Shown in pieces: positions 55,524 to 63,956 of a DNA stretch of 64,000 nucleotides; positions within the stretch are counted from its first letter, which is position 1, and each line of letters opens with the position of its first letter. Origin of the DNA: Pelagomonas calceolata (taxonomy: Eukaryota; Sar; Pelagophyceae; Pelagomonadales; Pelagomonadaceae). The translations under genes were made by a program, and so were the position numbers. The stretch spans positions 3,934,501-3,998,500 of the forward strand of contig CAKKNE010000002.1 in NCBI GenBank assembly GCA_918797485.1. Direction: 5' to 3'. The notes under the pieces were generated by a model, which was not told the DNA's origin, did no database searches, and saw only the letters and a program-made list of their open reading frames with translations.

Positions 55524-58025
55524 ATGGAGGTCCACTTCAGCGACCACGAGCTGCGCGACCTGAAGAAGGAGCAACGACTTAGAAGAGAGGAGAAGGAAGC
55601 TCGGGAGTCCAAGATCGCCGCGTTGCTCGAGATGGCCGAGGAGACGATACGAGAGGAGCGGAGCGGTATCGACGAGCACGGACGGCGGTACAAGGCGCCG
55701 CCGCGGAGCTATACGCGCGCGGAGTCGACGTATTGTGCCGCGGCGCCGGCGCCCGCGCCCGCGCCGGCGCCCGCGCCCCCTATCCCCGAGGCCTTCTACG
55801 AACCGAAGTTTTCCGACAAGGTCCTGTTACCGGGCGGCATCGAGGTGTCTACAAAACCTATTGTGGAGGAGGTGGGGCGCACCAAACAAGAGCTAGAGCA
55901 AGAGGCGGCGGAGCTCGAGTTCCTCGAGACGCCTCCTACGCAACATGCTGCAGCCTTGATCAAGGTCTGCGACGATAGCAGGAACGCGTCCCTGAGTCTG
56001 GGGGAATTGAGGAAGGCGTCGGGGCATGAGATATATGATGAGTTCGTGCACTGGTTGATGGCAGACCGGGAGTTCGAGTTTAAGCGGAGGGCCGTGAAGA
56101 TGGCTATGGACAAGGGACATTTAACGACGGCGTTCCGGGACTACATCCAGGTGCTTAAGAGGAAGAAAACACAAGTCGAGGAGGAGGCACCCGTAATCAT
56201 CAAGAGGTGGACGGGCCGCCAACTAACACGTAGGGAAGCTCTGGAGATGCGTAGAAGGATAAAAACGCCCGTGGAGTTGTCGAGAGAGGAGCGCCAATTA
56301 AGACTGAGAACCAACTCCCTGCAAACAACTAGGACATATGCGGAGGAGGACCGAGAGAACGTGGACGCCAAAATAGCCCAAGAGCTCCGCGAGAAGAGCA
56401 AGCAACGGGTCCAGGTCAAGGGCCGGCCCCGCTTGCCTCCCGTCGTCGTAGAAGGCGAGGAGAACCTAGAAGAGGAGTACGGCCCGTTCCGACTTGATCG
56501 TCGCGATGTCGAGGAACGCATCGCGGAGTTGTCCTCGTCCCGAGATCTGCGGGGCGCGCGAGCCGTGCAGCGAAGGCCTTCTGGTAGTGTACGGTCTAAT
56601 AGGGAACCGTTCCGCGGGAGTGGTATTGTGGTCGCGCGCGCGGCGCTGGCTGCGGCTGCTATCACGAACGACGTCAAGCTACCTTCTGGTAGAGAACACA
56701 AGGAGCTGCGTCAACGATTATATCGCCTGCGGAAGGCGCAGCGCGCGCAGTTTGCACCAACTGAATTACTCGGCTCTGATGAGGTGACAAGGGCCGAGGA
56801 GGATCAAGACGATGAGGAGATCCTGGACGAGAACGCGGCTCTTAAGGAAATCGATTCGTTAGTACGAGGCCTCGAGCAGCTCGAGAAGGCGAAGGCGCGC
56901 GAGACCGGGCGCAAGTTAGGTAAACTCAGGAAGGAGACTCTAGCGTTAGGATTGGATGCAGAGAAAGTGGAGGACGAGCGCTACGAGGCGTGGGAGCGCG
57001 AGATTGAGAGGAGGGAGGCCGCGCGCGAGCGGCACGCTAGACTCGTGAAGGAAGAATCAGAACGGAAGGCAGCAAGTACGCAGGAAGGTCGAAGGGACGC
57101 GCGCGTGAAGCGCGAAAAGGCTGAGAGGAGAGCGTATCGAAGACGTGTCAGGACGGACTGGCTAGATGTAGTGACACTTATCACTCGAACTCAAACGTTC
57201 CGGAGAAAGCTGCAGCATCATAAAGATGTGTTGTACGAGCGCGAGAAGCGTAGAGCTACAATTGTGCTTAGGTTGAGGTTCCGCAAGTTCCTGCCGGCCT
57301 GGAGGGAGTGGGCGGCCAAGAAAAAAATAGTCTGGTTCTGTACTCGTCTCAGGATGATGGAGAAGTGTCGAAAATCTTGTCGAAATTACTTTAAGTGCGT
57401 AAGAGCGGTCCAGGGCGCCTGGCGTAGAAGGACGTTGCGGGTTAGTGCCGCTCTCAAGCTCACGATCGTCCAGTGGGGCCGCGTCTGGTCGGGTCGTATT
57501 TTTGAGGAAGGTAAGGCGCCGGAGCCTTTACATCCTTGGCTGGTGGAGCGAGCGTGTAGGCAGCTCGTGCAGGAAGCTTATAGAGTTACAGAGAATAAGT
57601 ACGGCGCTCTGGGACGCATGATGCTCGACAAACAGAGGGGCGCGACGTTTCCCACGGAGGAGGTCGTGGACGACTCTGTGGTAAGGCGGCGCCAGATCGA
57701 GGTCATTTCCCTGATTAATGCAGAGGCCAAGGGCTGGGTCGTGCCTGATGAGGTGCTGCACCCGCCGGATGTGCTTGAGAACGTGCCTTGGGAGGACGAA
57801 AGTATGTCTGGTGTTAGAAGTAGTCTCGAGTCCGTGCGGTCCGAGGTGCGGGCGAAGATGGAGCGCAACAAGGAGCGGCGGTCCATGCGGCGCAGTCGCC
57901 ACAGCTCGCTGACGTCCTTCCGGTCCGCGGCGTCGACGATGCAGACGGGACTGTCACTTCAGTCAGGGTCGCGTTTTTCGTCGCGCAGCGGGTCGATGGC
58001 CGACATCTCGGAAGTAAGTCGGTAG
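55524..58025 (+). CDS. Charged helical protein with an EF-hand-like loop, function unknown
   Basis: 833 residues from ATG 55524 (context GCCATGGAG; the codons before it rely on GTG). It begins MEVHFSDHELRDLKKEQRL. An Ala/Pro run sits at about 75-90. At 150-165 DDSRNASLSLGEL resembles a degenerate EF-hand loop. Most of the rest is Arg/Glu/Lys helix, with a basic Trp-containing stretch at about 560-690 (FRKFLPAWREWAAKKKIVWF, VRAVQGAWRRRTLRV) that looks like IQ or Sfi1-type repeats, again pointing to centrin-linked cytoskeleton. The tail is Ser-rich. No orthologue recognised. Confidence 0.78.
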   Translation: MEVHFSDHELRDLKKEQRLRREEKEARESKIAALLEMAEETIREERSGIDEHGRRYKAPPRSYTRAESTYCAAAPAPAPAPAPAPPIPEAFYEPKFSDKVLLPGGIEVSTKPIVEEVGRTKQELEQEAAELEFLETPPTQHAAALIKVCDDSRNASLSLGELRKASGHEIYDEFVHWLMADREFEFKRRAVKMAMDKGHLTTAFRDYIQVLKRKKTQVEEEAPVIIKRWTGRQLTRREALEMRRRIKTPVELSREERQLRLRTNSLQTTRTYAEEDRENVDAKIAQELREKSKQRVQVKGRPRLPPVVVEGEENLEEEYGPFRLDRRDVEERIAELSSSRDLRGARAVQRRPSGSVRSNREPFRGSGIVVARAALAAAAITNDVKLPSGREHKELRQRLYRLRKAQRAQFAPTELLGSDEVTRAEEDQDDEEILDENAALKEIDSLVRGLEQLEKAKARETGRKLGKLRKETLALGLDAEKVEDERYEAWEREIERREAARERHARLVKEESERKAASTQEGRRDARVKREKAERRAYRRRVRTDWLDVVTLITRTQTFRRKLQHHKDVLYEREKRRATIVLRLRFRKFLPAWREWAAKKKIVWFCTRLRMMEKCRKSCRNYFKCVRAVQGAWRRRTLRVSAALKLTIVQWGRVWSGRIFEEGKAPEPLHPWLVERACRQLVQEAYRVTENKYGALGRMMLDKQRGATFPTEEVVDDSVVRRRQIEVISLINAEAKGWVVPDEVLHPPDVLENVPWEDESMSGVRSSLESVRSEVRAKMERNKERRSMRRSRHSSLTSFRSAASTMQTGLSLQSGSRFSSRSGSMADISEVSR

Positions 58026-58122
58026 TTTGTTGTGTACTCGTTGCTTCTGGGTTGTCCTCGGCTTCGGCCTGAAGTCAACCTGGGCGGCAATCACTTTTGT
58101 TTGCTCCGACGTCAAGGCGCGA

Positions 58123-58153
58123 GTTTGGCGCGCGTAGCTAGAAGTTTGGCGCG
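58123..58153 (+). promoter_or_regulatory. Pair of E2F-like sites
   Basis: GTTTGGCGCG occurs at 58123-58132 and again at 58144-58153, 21 bases apart. TTTGGCGC fits the E2F/DP consensus TTTSSCGC. The 370-base spacer 58026-58395 lies between two rightward genes; the target would be the membrane-protein gene at 58396. Chance occurrence in GC-rich DNA is possible. Confidence 0.3.
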
Positions 58154-58395
58154 TGTTCCTGCATACGCGCACTATTGGCTCGGCCCGCGGGCCGTGGCGC
58201 GTTCAAACACGAGCGTGAGTACTCATAAATTGCTCCTTCAACCGCAGTACTGATCTGGCATCGCCACCCGCCCTATTCTGAGCCCGTCGCGCTTCAGAGC
58301 ATCATCAACCACTGCGGGACCACCGCCAGGCGTCTACGCCATTGATCTTGCGGCGGTGGCCGAGCGCGGCCGGAGTTTCCCGCGCGAGAATCCGA

Positions 58396-59442
58396 ATGAA
58401 GCTCATCCTGTTCGCCGCGGCGGCGCGCCTCGCCGCCGGTGATGACTTCTGCGTACCGGCGGCCTGCCGCAAGCTCGCGCCGGGCGCCGAAGACGAGCAT
58501 AGTATGAAGAACCTCGTCGGCGACCTCGAGTGCTGCGCTCCGCGGGAACGCGCCGGGTGCGCCGACGGTTATCGTTACGCGACGCGCGGCAAGTGCACGA
58601 GCGGCCCCTGCGAGGAGTACGCGACGTGCTGCGTCCATTGCGTTGATGGAGAGGCGTGCGCCCGCGTCGACGCGGCGCGGTTCGGCCAGACGGCCAGGCG
58701 GGATTGCGGCTCCGACGATGCTAATTATATCCGGGTCTGGATCGTCATGGCCGTCATGAGCTTCGTGGCGTCGATCGGCCTCCTGGTCTGCCTGTTCGCG
58801 CAGTACCACCGCTCGGAGCAGCAGAGGCGGCTCCAGGTGAAGCGGGACACGCACGCGCCGGCCCGGAAGTTCTCGCTGGCCGTCGTGGAGCTGCTCCCGC
58901 CGGACCTGGAACGGGGCGCGACGCCGCGCGTGGAGGCGCGTTCGCTTGAACCGCCCGTCGGCGAGACGCGCGGGCCGTCGGTGTGGGACCCCGACGGCGA
59001 CCCGCGCGGCGCGTACGCCGTGCCTGCTTGCCCGCAGTGCTTGACTCCGTGCCGGTGCGCTCCTAAGGCGTGCTCGGAGCAGGACCCTTGTCATGCAATC
59101 GGCGGCCACGTCGCGGCCCCCGAGGCCGAGTCTATGGCCCGCGAGGAGGAACTGTCGCGGTCGACGCCTCCCGACTGCGCCCTCGCGGCGACGCCGTCGG
59201 CGCCTCCCGACGGTGACCTCGAGGCGGCGACGCAGGCGGCGTACCCAAGGTCGTGCTCCAGACGTACCGCGGCGGCGTCCCTATCGTGGTGCCTTCGACC
59301 GATTGGCGCAACGGTAGCGCGTCAGATTCCAGTCCTGAAGGTTACGCGTTCGAATCGCGTATCGGTCACTTTTGCCCGCAATAGGCTCACCGCCGACGGT
59401 ACACCCACAGGCACGGCTCCCGACCTCGAGGCGGCGACGTAG
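58396..59442 (+). CDS. Secreted/single-pass Cys-rich membrane protein; its ORF contains a tRNA gene
   Basis: 348 residues if unspliced, from ATG 58396 (earlier codons need a TTG). Signal peptide MKLILFAAAARLAAG; Cys-rich ectodomain at 18-95 (DFCVPAACRKLAPG, LECCAP, CTSGPCEEYATCCVHC); membrane span at about 113-137 (VWIVMAVMSFVASIGLLVCL); cytoplasmic tail with a CPQCLTPCRCAPKAC cluster. No family recognised. The last 75 codons are odd: a tRNA-Trp gene occupies 59297-59368 in the same strand. A possible intron 59213-59410 (GTGACC...ACCCACAG, 198 bases, frame-neutral) would remove the tRNA and join PPDG to TAPDLEAAT, giving 282 residues. The peptide around the donor (PPDGDLEAAT) echoes the final one (APDLEAAT). 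Confidence 0.7.
   Translation: MKLILFAAAARLAAGDDFCVPAACRKLAPGAEDEHSMKNLVGDLECCAPRERAGCADGYRYATRGKCTSGPCEEYATCCVHCVDGEACARVDAARFGQTARRDCGSDDANYIRVWIVMAVMSFVASIGLLVCLFAQYHRSEQQRRLQVKRDTHAPARKFSLAVVELLPPDLERGATPRVEARSLEPPVGETRGPSVWDPDGDPRGAYAVPACPQCLTPCRCAPKACSEQDPCHAIGGHVAAPEAESMAREEELSRSTPPDCALAATPSAPPDGDLEAATQAAYPRSCSRRTAAASLSWCLRPIGATVARQIPVLKVTRSNRVSVTFARNRLTADGTPTGTAPDLEAAT
59297..59368 (+). tRNA. tRNA-Trp(CCA)
   Basis: 72 bases: acceptor GACCGAT/ATCGGTC with discriminator A; D arm GCGC-AACGGTA-GCGC; anticodon arm TCAGA-TTCCAGT-CCTGA with anticodon CCA (one A-C mismatch at the top of the stem); variable AGGTT; T arm ACGCG-TTCGAAT-CGCGT. It is followed by CTTTTG, a weak polymerase III stop. 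It lies inside the ORF of the membrane protein, on the same strand. Confidence 0.88.
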
Positions 59443-59605
59443 GCCGGAATCATTTTTCTCCCGGTTGGCCCGACGGCCGACCGGCATCCATCACCACGAT
59501 GTGACTCCCCCACGACTGTGACGACCCCGACTTCTCTCTGGACATAGCACCACCCTGTACACAGTAAGATTTTACCCCCAACGCATCGCGTCGTCGTAGC
59601 GATTA

Positions 59606-60304
59606 TTACTTCTTCTTTAGGCGCCCCCGCCGCATGACGTAGAGGAACGCGCCGTCCAGGCGCCGCACCTCACACTGCTGTATATCCCAAGCGTCGCACT
59701 GCAACAGGGGCCATAGATACTGCGGCGCGCTCAGCGACACACACAAAAAAGTGCCGCGCGGCTCCAACACCCGCGCGGCGCCGGCCGCGACCGCGCCGAC
59801 GTCCTCTGTGCAGCTATCGCCGGCGGACAGGTAGATGGCGTCGACCGTGCCCTTGTCGACGATGGCACCGAACGTTTCATCAGAAAAGGTCTCGTCCAAG
59901 CGCCGCGCGTCGCCGACCATCCAATTGACCGAGGGCTCCATTTCTAGTCCTCGTTTCACGGCGACCTCGGAGAAGTCCAATGCAGTCACATCAGACCAGC
60001 CCTCGTCACAGAGGGCCTGCGCGAGCGTCGACGTCCCACCGCCAAGCACCAAAGTCTTCGCGGCCCTGGGGCAGTCCTGGTCCAAGGTTGCGGTGCCCCT
60101 CGCGGTTGTTGTCGTGCGATGCATTGATACATCCCGAAATTCATACTTTAACAGAGACGAAGGTGGCAGGGCCCACTCGTGCGGCAGGACGGCCTTGGCG
60201 TAACTTCGCTCCCAGAACTCTTTGGTGTCGAAGCCGCCGCGCGCCGTCCATCCCAACCGGTGCCTCGCTAAATCAAGCAACGCGCGGCCGCGCACCGAGC
60301 CCAT
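59606..60304 (-). CDS. Class I SAM-dependent methyltransferase (METTL13/CSKMT-like)
   Basis: 232 residues from ATG 60304-60302; the longer frame upstream would need a GTG and overlaps the next ORF. Motif I LVLGGGTSTLAQAL (about 93-106), acidic ribose-binding Asp in VTALDFSEVAV, then WMVGDARRLDETF, and motif IV-like FGAIVDKGTVDAIY. The DKGTLDA-type segment is typical of the METTL10/12/13 group of protein-lysine methyltransferases (eEF1A, citrate synthase). Which protein is modified is unknown. One base separates its ATG from the stop codon of the ORF upstream (TGA C ATG), so the two may share a transcript. Confidence 0.82.
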   Translation of the reverse strand: MGSVRGRALLDLARHRLGWTARGGFDTKEFWERSYAKAVLPHEWALPPSSLLKYEFRDVSMHRTTTTARGTATLDQDCPRAAKTLVLGGGTSTLAQALCDEGWSDVTALDFSEVAVKRGLEMEPSVNWMVGDARRLDETFSDETFGAIVDKGTVDAIYLSAGDSCTEDVGAVAAGAARVLEPRGTFLCVSLSAPQYLWPLLQCDAWDIQQCEVRRLDGAFLYVMRRGRLKKK

Positions 60305-60305
60305 G

Positions 60306-60659
60306 TCACTTGACTGATGTCTCTTTTTCCTGAGGGGCCCAGCCGACGTCCGCACAGAGCAGGACGGCGAGCTTGCGGTTTCGTCGACCCTCTTCGGTAG
60401 ACTGGTCGGAGTCGTAGAGCTCCGCGAGCTCGTCGAGCACCTTGTCCAGGCTCTCGTCGCTCAGGAACGCCAAACTATCGAGCTTGCCCGGGCCGTGCAC
60501 CGCGGCGAGGGCCTTTTTGACGACTTCGTTCTTGATCTGCGGCCCCTCCTGCTCCTCCGGCGGTTTGTCGGCGTTCTCGGCGTTGTGTTTGTCCAGTAAC
60601 GCGAGGTACCTCTCGTGGAGGGACAAGTTTTGGTGCTGCTTTTTGTCCTTTTTGTCCAT
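60306..60659 (-). CDS. Small charged protein directly upstream of the methyltransferase
   Basis: 117 residues, ATG 60659-60657, TGA 60308-60306. Helical and charged: MDKKDKKQHQNLSLHERYLA, PEEQEGPQIKNEVVKKALAA, LDKVLDELAELYDSD. No family recognised, no signal or membrane segment. Codon third positions are strongly G/C, as in real genes here. It is first in the order of transcription from a spacer with the shared promoter motif, 132 bases away. Confidence 0.7.
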   Translation of the reverse strand: MDKKDKKQHQNLSLHERYLALLDKHNAENADKPPEEQEGPQIKNEVVKKALAAVHGPGKLDSLAFLSDESLDKVLDELAELYDSDQSTEEGRRNRKLAVLLCADVGWAPQEKETSVK

Positions 60660-60790
60660 TTAGGGAGCTAGGCGGCAGGGCTCCAGCTTTTGCCCAGTGG
60701 TATGCGCCGCAAAACGGTGTGCGCCGCAGAACTAAACCAAAGCGTCCAGGAGTAGCAAGCCGAGTTATGGGCCAAAAGCGCTGCGGCCTC

Positions 60791-60813
60791 CTAGTGTCTT
60801 ACATTACGCTAGC
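60791..60813 (+). promoter_or_regulatory. Shared inverted-repeat promoter motif, copy 9 (divergent)
   Basis: CTAGTGTCTTACATT followed by ACGCTAGC (first base C instead of G). It is 132 bases from the small charged gene and 218 from the patatin-like gene, in a 371-base spacer with no other feature. Confidence 0.65.
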
Positions 60814-61030
60814 ACCAGGTTGGCCAAGCTTTTGCATTTTGACCTCCATTGGTGGTGTGGGGGGCTGCAAACGTGCCCTGTGTATCACTCGCGCCTGGCA
60901 GCAGAGCGATTTCCATCGCTGCTGGCTGTAAGCTCTCTGGGAGCCCTCACGTGACAGTGCTAGCACCGCGCACGTGCAGCGCTCGCGGCTCATCGGCAAG
61001 CAGCCATCCCGTTTCGCAACGCGAAACCAC

Positions 61031-61909
61031 ATGACCAAGTCGCTGCTAGCCTTTCACCTGCTCCTCATGCGCGTCGCGGCCGCGCTGGCGCCGCGCGTCG
61101 GAGGCGTGCGCGCCGCCACGACCGCACGGTTCGCCGCCGCCGCGCAAGCAAGCAACCCACAACCGGAAGTTGGCATCTCCTTCACGGTCGGCGGGCTCCT
61201 GTTCCCGTACCAGCTCGGCGCCGCCAAGGCCCTCTACGAGGCCGGCGTCGCGTCGCCGGCGACGCCCTTGGCGGGCGCGTCGTCGGGCGCCATCGTCGCC
61301 GTCGTGGCGGCCCTCTCAGAAACGGGCTCTCCCACGCTCGACGACTCGCTGGAGGCTGCCTTACGGGTCAACGGATACTGTCGAGATAGGGGAGGCATGC
61401 GCGGCCAGTACTACGATGCTCTGAGTCTGGAAGCGGACCGGCTGCTCGACGGCACGTCCGCCGCGCGACTATCAAACCGCCCGGCCAAGGTGAGCGTAGC
61501 CGTTACGCAGTTCAAGCCATTGCCAACACCGCTGCTCGCGTCGTCATTTACGGATCAGGACGACGTCAAGCGGGCGCTCCTGGCCACGTCGTGCATTCCC
61601 TTCTACTTCAAGGGCGCGCGGCCGTTCGTGACTTTTCGCGGTGCGCCGGCCGTCGACGGTTTTTTTGCCGTGGAGCGGAAGTACTTCGGCGCGCCGGAGT
61701 GTGACGCACGGCGGACGATCCGGGTCTGCCCGTTCCCCGCAGCGACGATAGGGCTCGAGGCGGACGACGTCATCGCGCCGTCGGAGGCGTCGCTGGGGAG
61801 CCTGCTACAGTGCGCGCTCGGCGCGCCGCCCGTGGACGACTCGTATTTGGAGGGGCTGTTCGCGCGCGGCGCTGCGGACGCTGGAAAGTTCATTGATACT
61901 AAGTTGTAG
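61031..61909 (+). CDS. Patatin-like phospholipase, possibly plastid-targeted
   Basis: 292 residues from ATG 61031 (earlier codons need a GTG). N-terminal hydrophobic stretch MTKSLLAFHLLLMRVAAALA followed by PRVGGVRAATTARFAAAA, like the signal-plus-transit presequence of secondary plastids but with Leu-Ala-Pro instead of the usual Phe; targeting is therefore a guess. Patatin core: glycine-rich GGLLFPYQLGAAKALYEAGV (oxyanion loop), nucleophile elbow GASSGAIVAV (GxSxG), and the dyad Asp in PAVDGFF. These lipid acyl hydrolases release fatty acids from galactolipids or phospholipids. Confidence 0.85.
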   Translation: MTKSLLAFHLLLMRVAAALAPRVGGVRAATTARFAAAAQASNPQPEVGISFTVGGLLFPYQLGAAKALYEAGVASPATPLAGASSGAIVAVVAALSETGSPTLDDSLEAALRVNGYCRDRGGMRGQYYDALSLEADRLLDGTSAARLSNRPAKVSVAVTQFKPLPTPLLASSFTDQDDVKRALLATSCIPFYFKGARPFVTFRGAPAVDGFFAVERKYFGAPECDARRTIRVCPFPAATIGLEADDVIAPSEASLGSLLQCALGAPPVDDSYLEGLFARGAADAGKFIDTKL

Positions 61910-61963
61910 GTTGTTGTTACAATGAGTAGTAGAAAAGAAACAAAAATGGAAGGGAAACGACGA

Positions 61964-62491
61964 TCAGGCGGTCTCTTTGGTGCTCACCGGCACCTGGATG
62001 GTCGTGCCGGCCTCGCGGCCGGCGGGCACGACGAACTGGACGAATTGCCCGGCCGCCGCGACCGTGAGCGTCTGCCCCGGCACGGCGCCCGACGGGATCG
62101 TGACGCTGACGTGCGTCGGCAGGGGCTCGTCCGGCGCGCGCGCCCGCAGTATGAGGTGGCCCGCCACGGCGACGGCAAGCCCGGCGACAAGGGCGTTGAT
62201 GACGAAGTAATACCAGATCTCACCCCACCCGACCGTCGTACACGCAATCGCCACCCACACCGTCCAAGGCACGATGAACAAGACGTTCACGAGGGCGCAC
62301 GCGGTCACGGCGATCTTGCACTGGCCCCGCGCTTTGTGGCACCCCAAAGAGATACAGGACGCCCCGATTGATGCCGCGACTAAGACGATCGATCCGAAAA
62401 ATACTACGAGAAGCAGCCCGAAGTGCTCCGGAAATGCGAGGACCGGCTGGGCTGCCGCCGCGAGGAGGAGGATTCGTATGTGGCGCCCCAT
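61964..62491 (-). CDS. Small secretory-pathway membrane protein with a C-terminal VPxG-type domain
   Basis: 175 residues, ATG 62491-62489. Signal peptide (MGRHIRILLLAAAAQPVLA); three further hydrophobic helices (LLLVVFFGSIVLVAASIGAS, TACALVNVLFIVPWTVWVAI, YFVINALVAGLAVAVAGHL). The last 50 residues (VSVTIPSGAVPGQTLTV, then FVVPAGREAGTTIQVPV) follow a strand pattern, V.VP.G..PG..L.V, seen attached to many algal and protist proteins; its function is unknown to me. It converges with the patatin gene, 54 bases between stops. Confidence 0.75.
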   Translation of the reverse strand: MGRHIRILLLAAAAQPVLAFPEHFGLLLVVFFGSIVLVAASIGASCISLGCHKARGQCKIAVTACALVNVLFIVPWTVWVAIACTTVGWGEIWYYFVINALVAGLAVAVAGHLILRARAPDEPLPTHVSVTIPSGAVPGQTLTVAAAGQFVQFVVPAGREAGTTIQVPVSTKETA

Positions 62492-62747
62492 TGGGCAGCC
62501 TCGAGATCGTTGCTTTCAATCTCTTACGCCGTCGATGCCGCCGCGCCCCACAGAAACGGGCAGCCCTCTCGCAATCCAGAATCCAGATCTGGCGCTAGAT
62601 AAGCGCTCTAGAGACAGCGCGCAGCGCGGGCAGCGCGGCAGGGCGTGCGCGCGACAAGTCGTAGAAGCGCACGCGTTGACGCCACCGCCGCGACGACCCA
62701 CAAGAGAAGAGCGGGCAGCCCAGGCACCAGCAGCCACCAACCAAACC

Positions 62748-63956
62748 ATGGGCGGCGGCCCGAGCCGCGGCACGGGCCCCATCCACTGCGAGGAGGTCGC
62801 CGAGTTATTGGGGGAGCACTACTACGACGAGGCCTGGCGCGTCTTCGAGAAAGTCTCTTCGCACAGAAAGGACGCCCATGGCCAATTTATCGTGCCGTTC
62901 CACGAGGCGCCGAAGTTGGCAAGAGCTTTTGCCAATGATATGTTGGTGAGGTACGGGGACGACCCCCAGAAGCTGGTGCGGACGGCATCTTTATTTGCCG
63001 AATTGGCTTCTCCGCACGCCACTTTGCTCGGTGACGAGGTGAATCAGCCTGATACTCAGATGGCTAATGAATTCTTAATGATGGCCGAGCAACTCAGCTC
63101 GGGCTTCGAGCAGCACTCGCAAAATCTGAAAGATCGCGTCGCGTTCCTGAAGCGCATGGCGAAAGAGGAAGAGGACTACCAGATTCAGATGAGGTGGGAG
63201 GCCGACCAAGAGCGCCTCGAGAAAGAAGCGAAGGCGAAGGCGAAGTGGGACAAAGAAATCAAGAAGAAGGAGAAGGAGGAGATGCGGCTGGCTTCCATAC
63301 AAAGGCGCAAGGACCGCGAGGCCGGTATCAAGTCGACGCGGAAGAAGCTGCCGGAGCCGCCCGAGACCCTGGAAGCTGCCGAACGGTTAACCCAAGAAGC
63401 CATGGCCGCCGTCATGCGGGGCGACAAGTGTCCTGATCGTGCAGATAAAAAGCGCGAATTTGAGGACGCGGAGCGACGATATGGTCATGCTTTGAGGTTA
63501 TATGAGAAGCTTACCGGTAAAGATACGATGGAGACGGCCATCGCGTTGAATAGACTCGGGTGGCATTTGAAGGTGCGAGGGAAGTATTCTGCGGCTGATA
63601 CTTTATACCGACGGTCTCTGGCAATACGAGAAAAACATAAAGGGCCGCGGTCCATGGAGGTGTTGGTGGCGTTGTCGAACCTCGCGGAGAATTGTAGACA
63701 TCTGAAAAAACATACGGAGTCTGACTGTATCATGGCGCGCGTCGCGTTTTTGCGGACGCTCCACCACGTGAAGCCCGCCGCGCCCGACGGCGCATCGGCC
63801 AAAGTTCAGGGTCCAAAGGTCTGGCAGGTCTTCGAGGACGGCGCTTGGAAGGACGTTCCAGCGGAGGTTGCGCAGGCGCCCGCGCCGGCGCCGGCCGCGC
63901 CGGCGGAGGAGCTGCTGGGGGAGCTGCTGGCGGCGACGTCGACGACTTCTTCGTAA
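62748..63956 (+). CDS. TPR protein, likely N-myristoylated
   Basis: 402 residues from ATG 62748, chosen because earlier ATGs lie inside the divergent leftward gene and read as nonsense. It starts MGGGPS, a fair N-myristoylation signal. Residues 5-140 are helical and unassigned (AELLGEHYYDEAWRVFEKVS). A long Lys/Glu/Arg helix follows (about 140-200). At about 235-330 there are kinesin-light-chain-type TPRs: EFEDAERRYGHALRLYEKLT, TAIALNRLGWHLKVRGKYSA, ADTLYRRSLAIREKHKGPRS, EVLVALSNLAENCRHLKKH. The tail is Ala/Pro-rich. The stop TAA is at 63954-63956, so the gene is complete. Confidence 0.83.
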   Translation: MGGGPSRGTGPIHCEEVAELLGEHYYDEAWRVFEKVSSHRKDAHGQFIVPFHEAPKLARAFANDMLVRYGDDPQKLVRTASLFAELASPHATLLGDEVNQPDTQMANEFLMMAEQLSSGFEQHSQNLKDRVAFLKRMAKEEEDYQIQMRWEADQERLEKEAKAKAKWDKEIKKKEKEEMRLASIQRRKDREAGIKSTRKKLPEPPETLEAAERLTQEAMAAVMRGDKCPDRADKKREFEDAERRYGHALRLYEKLTGKDTMETAIALNRLGWHLKVRGKYSAADTLYRRSLAIREKHKGPRSMEVLVALSNLAENCRHLKKHTESDCIMARVAFLRTLHHVKPAAPDGASAKVQGPKVWQVFEDGAWKDVPAEVAQAPAPAPAAPAEELLGELLAATSTTSS

